A DNA stretch of 64,000 bases. It comes from Orychophragmus violaceus (Eukaryota > Streptophyta > Magnoliopsida > Brassicales > Brassicaceae). How positions within the stretch are numbered: the stretch's first letter is position 1; each line of letters starts with the position of its first letter. The notes below the pieces were generated by a model that was not told the origin of the DNA, did no database searches, and was given only the letters and a program-made list of their open reading frames with translations. The DNA is taken from assembly GCA_030180135.1 (NCBI GenBank), contig CM058230.1, positions 18,477,082 through 18,541,081 on the forward strand. Direction: 5' to 3'. This document shows, piece by piece, positions 1-15,554 of the stretch. Both the position numbers and the translations under genes were made by a program.

Positions 1-262
<262 letters not shown>

Positions 263-3200
263 TGTAATACCCTGTAATCAGAAGTATGGTCAACGGGCAG
301 AAGAAAAGTCAACAGGGGTAAAATTGTAATTTTGCCAAACCCAGGGGCAAAATCGTAATTTTGCCAAAGTTTGAGACGGACCAAATGTTATTGTTTTAAT
401 ACATAAAGAACATTTACAAGACTAGAATTGGAAGAAACGGAGCAGAAACAGGTTTTTCGGCTTATCGGAGTAAAAATCGAGAAAACCGGGAAAACTTCGG
501 AAATTCATAAACGGAACTAGGAAACTCCAAACGAAGTGATTCAAGTTGCTAAATTCATCTAAAATCAGGGAGAATCAGATTATGGAGGTTTTGGGATTTA
601 TGGGAATGGTGAAAGATTTTTTAAAACAATTATTGCGAAACCGAGGAAACCGAGAAGAAATTGCAAGAAGGGTTTAGAAAGGGTGTTGTGCCGGTTTTGG
701 GCTGGACTTTGTGGATAAGAAGAAGCTTCAGGGACAGGTGTTACACCTTCTGGTCGCCAGCCACTCCCATGTGAGGTGTCAAGCTATACTTGATGCAAGG
801 TGTTTGTTGTACACAAACAAAACACCCAAACAAATTCATTTCACACACTCTTATCCTCTCTCTAGCCTCACCCACGACCAGAAGCTCTCCCTTCTCTATA
901 AACTCATCTGAAAAACCCAGAAAAAGTCATTAAATCTTCATAGAACCACAAGAACATTCAAAGTGTTCTTGAGTGTTCATAAAACCTTCAATCACTAAAA
1001 ACACCATATCTCCCTCAATATAAACCCTAATCCACTTCTGCAAAGTCTGGTGGACTCCTCTCTCCCTCCTCTACAACCGCCATCCATCCAACCCGGACCG
1101 CCGTCGCCGGAGCTTGCCAGAAAGTGGCTGGAAATCTGCCGCGGTTAGGGTTTGGGTGTATCTCTCTCATCATGCATCAGATCTGGACGTTTTGAAGCTC
1201 CAGATGCATAGATCTCCTCTTTCCGATCAGTTTGATAGGTAGATCGTCACCTGAGTCGCTGGAAAAGGAGGTGAACCGGCCGGTCAACGCCGGACCACCG
1301 CCGGTCAACGCCGGAGCCGGTCACCGGAGAAGCCTCGCCGCCGTCAAATTGAAGCCGGTTCTTCAATGGGTTGATTCAGCTTGGTTTTGTTCAAGAATTG
1401 GGTTGGTTTAGGCTTGGTCAAGCCTTGGTCAACGGTTGGTTAAACCGGTCAACGGCTTGACTTAAACCGGTTTAACCTAACCGGTTCGATTTAGACCGGT
1501 TCAGTTGGTTTGGTTCGATTGAGGTGGTTCAGTTGGTTCAGATTGGGTCAACCAGTTCAAGATTGGTCAAGGTCAAAGTCAACGGTCAACGGTCAAAGTC
1601 AACCGGGGTCAAAGTCAACGCCGTGGTCAACGCCGGTCAATGCATTGACTCCGGTCGGTTTTGAATTTGCGGTTTGTGTACGGGTGTTCGGGAAGCTTCA
1701 GAGTTCGTATTCGGGTGTTCGGGAGGTTCGGGTTTAGTTCAGGGTCTCGGGAAGTCGTATCCGCATCCGTGCCGTTCATTCCGACCGAATCACTGTGAGT
1801 CGGCTCAAACACCATAGATGGAGCATATAGAACGAAAATGAGAAACCGTAGAGCTATGGTTTGCATACCCGGATGTGATTTGATTGTGAATGAGAATTGA
1901 ATTGGGTGATTAACGATAAACCGGTTAGGGTTAAGACGCATGTTAGGGTCGTGGGAATTAAATGGATTAAACCTGTTGTGTGCCGTTAGGTTGGTAGTAA
2001 CGTTGATTGTTGCATGCATATAGTCGTGGCATGATAGGGCCGTATATGCATATATACGTATGTAAAGAACGATATCGAATGAATCTAAGTACGGGAATTA
2101 AGACGGTGTTAAAAGATGGAATTAAACCTAACCAATGTATGGTGTATGAATCGATATCGGGTTTGAGTTGAAGATTAAAGAAAAGTGAATGAAATAAGTA
2201 AAGGAAAGATGAGACGCCGGGGAGTTTAGTAAGCTGCTAGCTCTAAACCGACGGATCGGGAATTTAATAAAAGAGATTCAGGAAAGGTTAAGAAAAGGGG
2301 ATGTGATATGATTGGTGTGCCGTCTATGGATTAGCAATCCGCTAATCCCAGGTAGCGGACTTGAATGGGTTAAAAGTGAACGTTAATGAGATATGGGCCG
2401 TCTACGGGTTAGCAATCCGCTAATCCATGGTAGCGGACGTGAATTGGTTAAAAGACACTGGAAACCCTAATAGGCCTGGTTGTGTGATGATTGTGTGGTT
2501 GTGTTGTTGTTGTTGAGCTTTTTGTGCAGGCCTATTAGATCGTCTCGGTGTTGGGCCGAGCGATCCGTGTTGTTACTTAACTTGGTCACGGGACCGGTTA
2601 AGTCGTGGTTGCTGACTCGGTGTGGTGCCAAGTCAGAGCGGTGGCGTTGGTGTGTGTGGGCGTGTGTAGACTTGCGGGATGTGGTGTTGAGATTGTTGTT
2701 GGGAATTGATTGAGTACGATTACTAGATTCCGAGCGAGTTTGCGTGTTTACATTTATGCACTAGGACTCTAGGGTGCGTTAGATCCCGCAAGTCTAGGTG
2801 TTTGGTTACGTTCCGGTACTTCCGACCCGATTGGATCCTCGGGTAGTTACCTGATCGGACACGTGCCTTCGGGCAGTGGGGCTGGTTATGGTGTTAACCT
2901 ACTGGGTGACGCCGGTAGGTGTGTGATTCGGAGAATACGGGGTCATGTCCTAGGGCCGAATCGCATGGAAACTCGGGTTGCCGGGGGTAACCGGAGTCAC
3001 TGCGTATCGATGGGCTGAGAACAGTGACCTAGCCGTTGGACTTCGTGTTTACGTCTAGGAGTCGTGGGGTTAGTTACCATGTTGGTGACAATGAGAACCC
3101 GTGGAAGTTACCGAGATCGTAGGGGCCCAGTGTTGTATTCGTATTGTTGGTGTTGCGCGATAGATAGATCGAGTTTCAATCGAGAGCATGTGCCGCAGTG

Positions 3201-3915
3201 TTCCCGATTCCCTTGGTTATTTATGGGATTGGTGATGGTATTGTTATTTCATTGATGGTGTGTTGTGGGTGCGACACGACGTGGGAGTGCGTGATCGACC
3301 GTTTATTATATGGATTGTTGCTTTGGGATTTTGGGGACGGGAATTTATAGATGCTAGATAGACTAGCAGCTGTAGTGGGGAGCCGTCTCGCTGGGTGATC
3401 TTAGATCGTTCATTAGACTCTTTTTGTGGTTTTCAGGTTTAGCAGCGGCGGACGTGGGAGATCCTCGGTGTAGTCTCGGGATTGCTTGTGGCGGGATTTT
3501 GATTCGATGACTTTTGGAGTTTTATTCGGTTCAGCTTTTGGTACCATGTTGTACCATTTTGTGTGGCCACACGATGATGTTTTTAGTAATGAAAATTGTT
3601 TTGTAAAAATTGTTAAACGTTGTACGTAACGTTGATTACTCAGAAATGAATGAGCTTTCCTGATATTGTGTTTAGTCCGAACCGACACAACTCACGGAAA
3701 TGGTACAAGTTGAAAAGCTTTGTATCATGGAAGTGAGGATAGCGGGGTCAAAGACGGGTTAGTGCGAGCCTCTGTCTCAAACCGATCTGTCTCTGGCTTC
3801 GTCTTGTGACAAACCTTTTCTGTTTGACTTGCTCGGGTTCGACTTGGTCATGTTCTTGTTTGATTGTTGACCGGTCAGCTCGTCGGTCAGCGTATAATGG
3901 GAAAGGGGCGTTACA
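263..3915 (+). repeat. 5' LTR of the LARD
   Basis: This 3653-bp LTR has TG...CA ends. From about 1270 to 1650 it is dense in GGTCAA/GTCAAC motifs. From 2538 to 2803 it carries an array of hairpins and a long-range stem. From about 2805 to 3065 comes a block that is strongly conserved in the older LTR at 12115-12380. Open frames inside (for example 1627-2019 minus and 3413-3688 minus) recur in the 3' LTR only because the two LTRs are nearly identical. I saw no protein family in them. Confidence 0.9.
2538..2803 (+). other. Structured domain: hairpin array plus long-range stem
   Basis: Three successive hairpins lie at 2538-2565 (arms GATCG+CTCGG / CCGAG+CGATC), 2575-2603 (ACTTAAC+TGGTC / GACCG+GTTAAGT) and 2612-2636 (CTGACT / AGTCAG). 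The first two have a single unpaired T at the same place on the 5' arm. A 14-bp perfect stem follows (TAGACTTGCGGGAT at 2667-2680 with its complement at 2783-2796). The same shapes with different stem sequences occur in the older LTR at 11828-12104, which is compensatory change. I infer a folded RNA in the transcribed part of the LTR. The function is unknown. Confidence 0.6.
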
Positions 3916-3921
3916 AAAAGG

Positions 3922-3933
3922 TGGTATCAGAGC
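3922..3933 (+). other. Primer binding site, initiator Met tRNA
   Basis: TGGTATCAGAGC, 6 bp after the LTR ends, is the standard plant initiator-Met tRNA primer site. It sets the 5' LTR boundary and the orientation of the LARD. Confidence 0.92.
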
Positions 3934-4669
3934 ATGGTTCTGCATGGGTTTCGAAGCTATTCATTTCTGAGTGTTTTCCGTGTTTTATCGAGTCAAAATT
4001 GTGTTTTTACCCAAGCATCCATTAGGAACCCGAGCCGCGTCCGTGAATTCGAGGTTGGGATGGCGTAGGAATTGTATTATTTGTACTAATGTTTATCTGC
4101 GTTTTTGGTTGCAGTCAGCAGCAGAGTGTCCATGGACGGTATGTGTGTGGGTGTGGGTGCATAGTGTGGGATATCCGCGAACGGTATGAGTTATCATCGG
4201 AATGACTGCGGCACAGTGTCAAGCTCAGGTAGAGCAGCATCCTTATTGGGAGCAGCACGTTGATGAGCAGATGGCGATATTTGGGGACGTTCTAGAGCAG
4301 CAGATTGGATTGCACCAACAGCCGGATCCATGGCCAGGGTTTCTTTGTACACTACTTGATGGGTTGGCATCACCGTCACTCGGTTTTACCAAGCCACTCT
4401 CTGCGACGGAGCCATTATCAGGGGGCTGAGCCGAAGTCGATGTCGAAGTCGGATACACAGTTTGAGCTTGTTACACCGCCAGGTACACCACCGACCGAGC
4501 CAATTGCGCCGCCAGAGATCCGATCAGAAGACACGACGGACTCGCTACCAGCGATGCCTGCATACCGGGAATGTAGCGCATACGGAGTTCACAGTTTCCA
4601 TTTACACTGGTGTCCTTGACCAGACGATCCGTACTATCGTGAGCCGTACCAATCGGACCAGGACCACGT

Positions 4670-5181
4670 ATGTTTGACGAAGAGCTTATTCCGCAGCTTG
4701 TCAGTCAGCCATCAGTCGCTCAGATACCTATAGCACAACCGCCTTTGGTGCAACCGCTGAGAAGATCGAGGACTTATCGGAGATGTGGAGACGGGGGACA
4801 TCGAGCATTTGTCTGTTCCCGTAGGTCTCGCTCAGCGCCAGTAGTTTGCCAGATATGTGTAGTGCATTCGAAGTTCAGGGTCATCGTGCGTCCGAGTGTT
4901 TTCAGGATCCTTCTTCGGAGCCTGTTTCCTTTTGTGAGTTGTGTGGTGTTTCGGATCACCAGGCACCAGCTTGTTACCGTGGGCCACGCCCAGCGCCCGT
5001 TACTGTTTGTCAGATTTGTGATCGTGAGGGCCACATTACCCGTTTATGTTCGACGGCAGAGCCGCAGCGAGTTGAAGCACTGTTCGGAGATGCACACCCA
5101 CCACACTCTCCCGGCACACCTGCCAGTGGTTACCACCGCGAACCGCGATGCCCCTTGTGTTGGGCATTCCGGTCGTGTTAG
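4670..5181 (+). pseudogene. Gag-like remnant with an array of CCHC zinc knuckles
   Basis: This broken coding segment lies inside the LARD. Reading across frames, two intact C-X2-C-X4-H-X4-C knuckles are seen at 4933-4974 (CELCGVSDHQAPAC) and 5008-5049 (CQICDREGHITRLC). A third at about 4775-4816 has Tyr in place of the first Cys. A fourth, starting CQIC near 4850, is broken by a frameshift. Tandem knuckles are typical of the nucleocapsid part of gag, which binds packaged RNA, although four in a row is more than most plant elements carry. Upstream, 4200-4670 shows only short Gln/Pro-rich open stretches that could be the worn gag N-terminus. No pol follows. It could instead be a captured cellular CCHC gene. 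Confidence 0.55.
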
Positions 5182-6772
5182 GACTTATAGGGTTAAGATA
5201 GTTAGGCCCATGTAAGTAAGGGCTCTAACTCGTTGTTTGATGTGTGTAGATCGGCTTGTAATCGACTTTGACGATTCGGTTGCGTGTAGTGGTGTTCCTT
5301 GTGGTACGGATTGGTAACCGCTAATACGTAGACTTTGACGGACCTACGTATCTAAAGCTCTATGTGGTGAATAGATGCTTTATTTACGTAGTGGATGTGG
5401 AGTATTTCAGTTGTCGTTTTGAGTAGCGGAGTGGTTATATTGCATACTCATAATGGTTGTGAATGCAATATAGTTACGATGTGAAAATGAATGATGGTCC
5501 GAGCAAACGGTTTCCATCCGAACCCTGAGAGACAACTGAAATCGCCGATTTGCTTGATTGATTGTGTGTGGTAATTATTTGCTTAAGTGTTTATGCTTGC
5601 GTGCTTTATTTAATGCTTGAGTGGTGCATTAGATAATTGGAGATTGTGTTTCGTTCTTTGGTGTAGCACTGTTGGGGTGCTAGTTTTGGTTGTGGCATGC
5701 ATAGCATTCCAGAATCATTGATGGTGTGGGTAAGCCATTTGAGTGGTAGCTATATTTTGTTGGCTTGAGTAGTTTGAGTGTTATCATAATCGTTAAGTTG
5801 TTAAAAAAAAAAAGTGTTAGAACCTTTCGTTAAAGTGTTGACCTGACTCGAGAATGGTTTGGTTCGACCGTTGATTCACGAGAGAGCGGAATTATAGAAT
5901 ATTGTTACTTAATCATGCGTGACCGTTGGGTCCATGATTAACTAACTATATCTCTATGAGGAAGTGATATCGAGGAATGTATTGGTTTGAATTTCACCAC
6001 TCCTGTGAAAGTTGTTGAATTGAATGTAGGACGGAATGGACGATGCGATACGAATACGAGACCGAACCCGAACCCGAAAGCGAGATGGAATGTAAGGAGG
6101 CCGCAAGACAAGTTGACCCGGGAAAGTGAAGCAATGGGAAGGATTATTAGTGGGAAGTGTATCAGTGCAAGGCAACTGGAGGAACGAAACTGTTGGTATG
6201 ATGAGTTCGTGAGAAGATTGGAGGTAACGTCTGTGGCAGTGTGAAAACCAGAGTGAAGCAATCGGTATGAGTCGGAATGGAGGTTTAGCAAAGTCGGATA
6301 CAGACATCAAATTCTTGGGAAGCGTTCGGGAAGGAAGAATCAGTAGCGGAAACAGAGTGGGGTTATTGGTACGGATGAAATTGGATCTATAGAGATGTCA
6401 GATTTTGAAATACAGATTCTTGACTAGTGTCTCGGGGAAACAAACCAGTATCGGAAAAGATGTGAAAGTCGACGCAAAGTGGGGAAGTCAGGAGTGAGAG
6501 TAAAACGTAAGGAAGGAGAATGGCGTTTGGGTTACGAATCGAGTGTTGGAAAGGCATCTAGATGAGAAGTGCGAAGGTCAGTGGAAAGTTTGGGACAAGA
6601 TAGCAAAGCGTCAGAGAGTATGGGAGGTACGGTCAGAGTGTCGATGGTCAAGTAACGAGACGTTGGTTTATAAGAGAGGAACAACAGAAGGACATGGTGA
6701 AGCAACTTGCGGGGTTTGGTGCCGATTCAAAGTCTGTTAATGACGGAGAATTCGGGGACCGAATTCCTGTAA
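5182..6772. other. LARD interior without recognisable genes
   Basis: Only short open frames, none resembling a known protein. Stretches around 5990-6740 are purine-rich with overlapping frames on both strands (for example 5938-6310 minus), which look like chance frames. The block is presumably non-coding filler and packaging sequence of the LARD. Confidence 0.6.
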
Positions 6773-6783
6773 GTGGGGAAGAA
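6773..6783 (+). other. Polypurine tract of the LARD
   Basis: GTGGGGAAGAA lies directly before the 3' LTR start. This is the position and composition expected of the primer for plus-strand DNA synthesis. Confidence 0.75.
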
Positions 6784-10975
<4,192 letters not shown>

Positions 10976-13166
10976 GAAGATGGTCCGGAGGCTCCATCAG
11001 AATCATTCAGTCAACGGTGCGGTCAAGTGCGGGTCAAGGTCGGGTCAAAGCAATAGAGGTTCGTGGAAGGTTTGGGTTAGCGTCGGGTTCGTGCTGGGTC
11101 TCGTCGTTCCGCTAGTCCGTCAATCCATCCGTCCGTCGTCATAATAACACTGTGAGTCGGCTAAATTGTGTGTTGCATTTAGTTAGAATCATATAGATCT
11201 GAAATTGATAAACCGTAGTTTAGGTTGCATACCCGATTGATTGAAACGGTTAGAACAACTAGGTTAATTAATAACTCGGTTAATTAATTAAATGGTTAGG
11301 TTAAGAGATGCATGCATGGTAGCTTATATCCGTAATCGTTAATAGTTCGTTGATTGCTTGATTGGGTGTTGCATTAATTGATTAATAGTTCGATGATTGC
11401 TTGATTGGGTGATGCATACATATAGAATGGCATGCTAGGAAGTATATGCATATATAAGTATTTAAGAACGTATCTAAAAGAATCTATATACGGAAAATTA
11501 TGAGTTGATTAAAATACGGTTAAATGAGATAACACACTTAGAATATAATAACGGGTGGATTAATGAATGAAAGTTAATGAATAATGAGATGTCAGGGAGT
11601 TAGTAATCTTACTAACTCTAAACCGACAGATCAAGGACGTATTAAAAATACTTAGGAAGAGTTAAGTAAGAAAAGTGGTGTGATTAATGGACCGTCTACG
11701 AGATTAGTAATACACTAATCCCAAGGTAGCGGATTGAATGAGTAAAGGTTAAGAAAATATTAAAAAACTATTAAAACCTAGATAATTGTTTTTGTGATGT
11801 TGTGATTATTGTTGGTGTGATTGTGTATCTACTTCGGTTTTGGGCCGAGTAGACTGATTGCTTGCTTTTTTTATCTACTTCGGTGTTGGGCCGAGTAGAC
11901 TGTTCTAGTAGATGCTTACTCTGGTGCGGGACCGAGTAAGTTTGGGTGATGTGGAAGTTGGTGATAGGACTTGCGGGATGGATTATGAATTAAGATAGTG
12001 TTTCTATTTTACCTTGTCGGTCTTGCGTGATAGAGTCCCAGTGACTCTGCTTGTTTACATTACTGTTATTAGGACTCTGTAGGGCGCGTCAGATCCCGCA
12101 AGTCTAGAGATGGCGTTCCGGTACTTCTGACCAGATTGGATCCTCGGGTAGTTACCTGATCGGACGCGTACCTTCGGGCAGTGGTTCTGGTTATGGTGTT
12201 AACCTACTGAGTGACGCCGGTAGGTGTGTGTTCCGAAGAATACGGGGTCGCGTCCTAGGGTCGGACTGCATGGAAGATTGGGTTATCTAGGGGTAGCCTG
12301 AGTCACCGCGTATCGATGGACGGAGAATGGTGTCCTAGCAGTTGGACTTCGTGTCAGCGCCTAGGAGTCGTGGGAGGTTTTAGCTACCGTGGCAGCAGCT
12401 AAGTGTTCCCGTGGAAGTCACCGAGTTCGTAAAGTGGGCCCAAATTGTGTGGAGTTGGGTAGTGCCGCGATAGATAGATCGAGTCCAATCGAGAACATGT
12501 GCCGCAGTGTTCTCGATTCCCTTCGTTGATGATTGTGTTGTTATTCGAATGCTTGTGTGTTGTGAAGCTCATCACCTCTTGGTAGCACGTGATTAGCTAT
12601 TATAGTTGATTGTTATTTTGAGTTCGGGTGGGATTATTAGATTATTAGCAGCCTTAGTTGGGAGCCGTGTCACTGGGTAATCTTAGATTACTCATTAGAC
12701 TCTTTTGTGTTTTCCAGGCTTGGCATAGCTCGGCGGACGCATAGGACACTCGGAGTAGTCTCGGGTTGGCTTTTGGCTAGGGTTTGTAAGCATTTTGCCT
12801 TTATTTTCAGTTTCAAATTTTGTTGGGATATCCCGCTAAATGTTTTGTATTAGACCGTATATTGCTATGAATAAGATTTATGTTTTTCAAGTAATAAAAA
12901 CGGAATAATTCCTTGATATACGGTTTTGTCCGAACCGAACACAACTCGTGGAAGCGGTACAGGTTGCAAAGCCTCGCATCGCGGAAACGAGGTAAACGGA
13001 GTCAAAAATAGTTTGGTTCGAGCTTTTGTCTCAAACCAGATTGTCTCTGGCTTTCATATTGTGAAAAATCTTCTCGTATGACTGCTCGGGTTCGATCGGT
13101 CATGTTCTTGTTTGATTATTGGCCGATCAGCTCGTCGGTCAGCGGAAAACGAGAAGGGGGCGTTAC
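10976..13166 (+). repeat. Older, diverged LTR of the same LARD family
   Basis: It aligns throughout with the second half of the LARD LTR. It shares the CACTGTGAGTCGGCT phrase at about 11150, the hairpin region, the conserved block 12115-12380 and the ending GGGGGCGTTACA at 13155-13166. It is much more diverged than the two LARD LTRs are from each other. Its left part is the purine tract now split by the young LARD and continues beyond the window start. It may be a 3' LTR or a solo LTR, and it interrupts the Copia coding region that starts at 13167. Confidence 0.82.
11828..12104 (+). other. Older-copy hairpin array and long-range stem
   Basis: Hairpins lie at 11828-11853 and 11874-11899 (TCTACT, unpaired T, CGG, 7-nt loop, CCG, AGTAGA) and at 11915-11940 (CTTACTC, unpaired T, GGT, GCGGG loop, ACC, GAGTAAG). 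A 12-bp stem GACTTGCGGGAT (11968-11979) pairs with 12093-12104. The stems differ in sequence from those at 2538-2636 but keep their pairing and the bulge position. Confidence 0.6.
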
Positions 13167-14774
13167 ATTCCAACAGAACATCAAGTCTTCATAGGAGCTC
13201 TTGATGTTGAATGTGTTCCAAAGACTTATGAAGAAGCCAAAGAACATAAGGAGTGGAGAGATGCAGCAGGAGAGGAGATCAAAGCAATGGTGAACAACAA
13301 CACTTGGTACGAGACTGATCTTCCTAGGAAGAAGAAAGCAGTGAGCTCCAAATGGGTGTTTACCATAAAATACAGAAGCAATGGAGAGATAGAACGCGAC
13401 AAGGCCAGATTGGTGGCAAGAGGATTTACTCAGACATATGGAGAGGATTAACGTGACACTTTTGCACCAGTAGCCAAGCTCTACACAGTTAGAGTCATCT
13501 TATCCTTGGCAATAAACTTGGAATGGGAATTATGGCAAATGGACGTCAAGAATGCCTTCCTTCAAGGTGAGTTAGAGGATGAAGTGTACATGACTCCACC
13601 ACCTGGTCTTGAAGACATGGTTACACCAGGGAAAGTCTTGAGACTTAAGAAGGCTATTTATGGGATGAAGCAATCTCCTAGAGCTTGGTATCACAAGTTG
13701 AGCACTACTCTAATGGAGAAAGGCTTCAAGCGATCAGAAGCTGACCATACACTCTTCACTCAATCAAACCAGGAAGGTATTGTAGTCATTCTCATTTATG
13801 TTGATGATATTATCATCTCAGGGAATGACAAGGTAGGAATTCAATCTACCAAGGATTATTTGAAATCTGTTTTTGATATAAAGGATCTTGGAGAACTAAA
13901 ATACTTCCTAGGGATAGAAGTGTGCCGTTCTAAAGATGGCCTCTTCTTATCACAAAGGAAGTATACTCTTGATTTGTTGAGTGAAGCAGGTAAGCAGGGA
14001 GCAAAGTCAGCTAAAACACCTCTTGAAGATGGCTACAAAGTCATAAGAGAGGGGGAGATTGAAGATCAACATTTTGAGGACATCACTTTATACAGAAGGA
14101 TGGTTGGTAAGTTGATCTATCTCACCATTACTAGACCTGATTTGTGTTTTGCTGTGAATCAGGTAAGTCAGCATATGCAAGCTCCTAATATGCATCATTG
14201 GAGCATGGTGGATAGCATCCTAAGATATCTCAATGGAGCTCCTGGTCAAGGAATTTGGATGTGATGCAATCAAAGCACAGAGATTGTAGGCTATTGTGAT
14301 GCTGATTGGGCTGGTGACCGTGTGGATATGAGATCTACTACAGGCTATTGCACATTCATTGGAGGCAATCTGGTCACTTGGAAAACTAAGAAGCAAAAGG
14401 TGGTTTCATTTTCCAGTGCTGAAGCAGAATATAGGGCAATGAAGAAGCTCACAAATGAACTCACTTGGCTCAAAGCTCTTCTTGAAGACTTAGGCACTGA
14501 ATCTCCAAATCGAGTCACAATGCATTGTGACAATCAAGCAGCTATTCACATAGCATCCAATTCAGTGTTTCATGAGAGGACAAAGCATATTGAAGTGGAC
14601 TGCAACAAGGTGAGGCAAAAGGTACAAGAAGGAGTGATTTTGCCTTGTTACACAAGGAGTTCAAATCAGTTGGCTGATATCTTTACCAAGGCTGCAAGTT
14701 TGAAGGTGTGTGAGTTCATCCATCCAAAGCTGGGACTCATAGACATCTCTCAGTCATGTTCCTCTCAACATTGA
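13167..14774 (+). pseudogene. Copia reverse transcriptase-RNase H, two stop codons
   Basis: One reading frame with two in-frame stops (TAA near 13449 and TGA near 14262) covers the C-terminal half of a Copia polyprotein. Visible motifs are KWVFTIKY and KARLVARGF at the RT start, NAFLQGELEDEVYM, the catalytic YVDD at about 13798-13810, LGELKYFLGIEV, RRMVGKLIYLTITRPD, and RNase H motifs with CDADWAGD near 14297 and SSAEAEYRA. The protein would synthesise element cDNA in virus-like particles. Because it carries only nonsense mutations and no frameshift, it is moderately young. The frame ends at 14774, about 120 bp before the polypurine tract, as is usual for Copia. Confidence 0.88.
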
Positions 14775-14902
14775 AGCCTATACTCTTTTTTTCCTAAGTG
14801 TAGTTTTGTCCCAAGTGGTTTTCTACACTTAGTAATGAGGTAGGTCTTCATTGTTCCAAGCTTGATTCCAAACCTCTTGAAGTCAAGCTTGAGGGGGAGT
14901 AT

Positions 14903-15554
14903 TGAAATGGAGATCGTAGACTGCCACTCCAATTTATAGCTCAAGATACAAAGTAGTGATAAAGTATGAAGTCTGGAATATATGTTTCACCGACAATGTC
15001 GGCGACATGGATTCTAAAGTGGATTCTGAACTCTATGTGTCACCAATGGTGTCGGCGACATGGAGGCTGAAATAAGTTTTGAACTACATGTGTCACCAAC
15101 GGTGTCAGCGACATGGATGCTGGAGTGAAGTCTGGACGATTTATTCTATTCTATCATCGATGATGCCATCGACGATGATAGAATAGAATCGACGATGTCA
15201 TCGACAATGTCATGGATGGTTCTATTTTATACGTTGGTGATTCACATAGAATAGAAGACGGAGACAGGCTGTACACCATCCTTTGTGACCGTTGGAGACT
15301 AACACAAGATGCTCTTTTGTCTTTATCTCTTATAATCTTAGTTTATTCATGTTGCCCTAATTGTAGACACATATATATGTTGTAGCCACACCTTTTATTA
15401 AGATACACTTTTGGGAATTCTTTCCTTTAAACTTTCTCAAATTCTCTCATACTCACACAGACTCCAATACTCTCTCTCTAGCAATTCTGTTTATGTTCGT
15501 CATTTTTCCTAGTTTAATTTCTCAATACTATCTTCCAATCTCTTAATTCTAACA
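14903..15554 (+). repeat. Copia 3' LTR
   Basis: It starts right after the polypurine tract (TGAAATGG) and ends near AATTCTAACA. It holds three diverged copies of a unit of about 55 bp around GTGTCACCAAYGGTGTCGGCGACATGG (split here as GTGTCACC and GTCGGCGACATGG; about 14985-15120) and a perfect 17-bp inverted repeat at 15143-15159/15173-15189. The other LTR is not in the window, so the ends are estimates. Confidence 0.65.

Larger units (their letters stand above)
13167..15554 (+). mobile_element. 3' half of a Ty1/Copia retrotransposon
   Basis: It begins abruptly in the polyprotein at the end of the older LTR and runs through reverse transcriptase, RNase H, a polypurine tract (GAGGGGGAGT, 14891-14900) and a 3' LTR. 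The 5' part, with gag, protease and integrase, must lie left of the window, beyond the inserted LTR. Confidence 0.85.

Noticed and set aside
1627..2019. 130-codon minus frame present almost unchanged in both LARD LTRs (also 8134-8526)
   Set aside because: Its conservation only mirrors the near-identity of the two LTRs. The older LTR does not keep it.
3413..3688. 91-codon minus frame identical in both LTRs (also 9920-10195)
   Set aside because: Same reason: identical LTR copies. No recognisable protein and no support in the older LTR.
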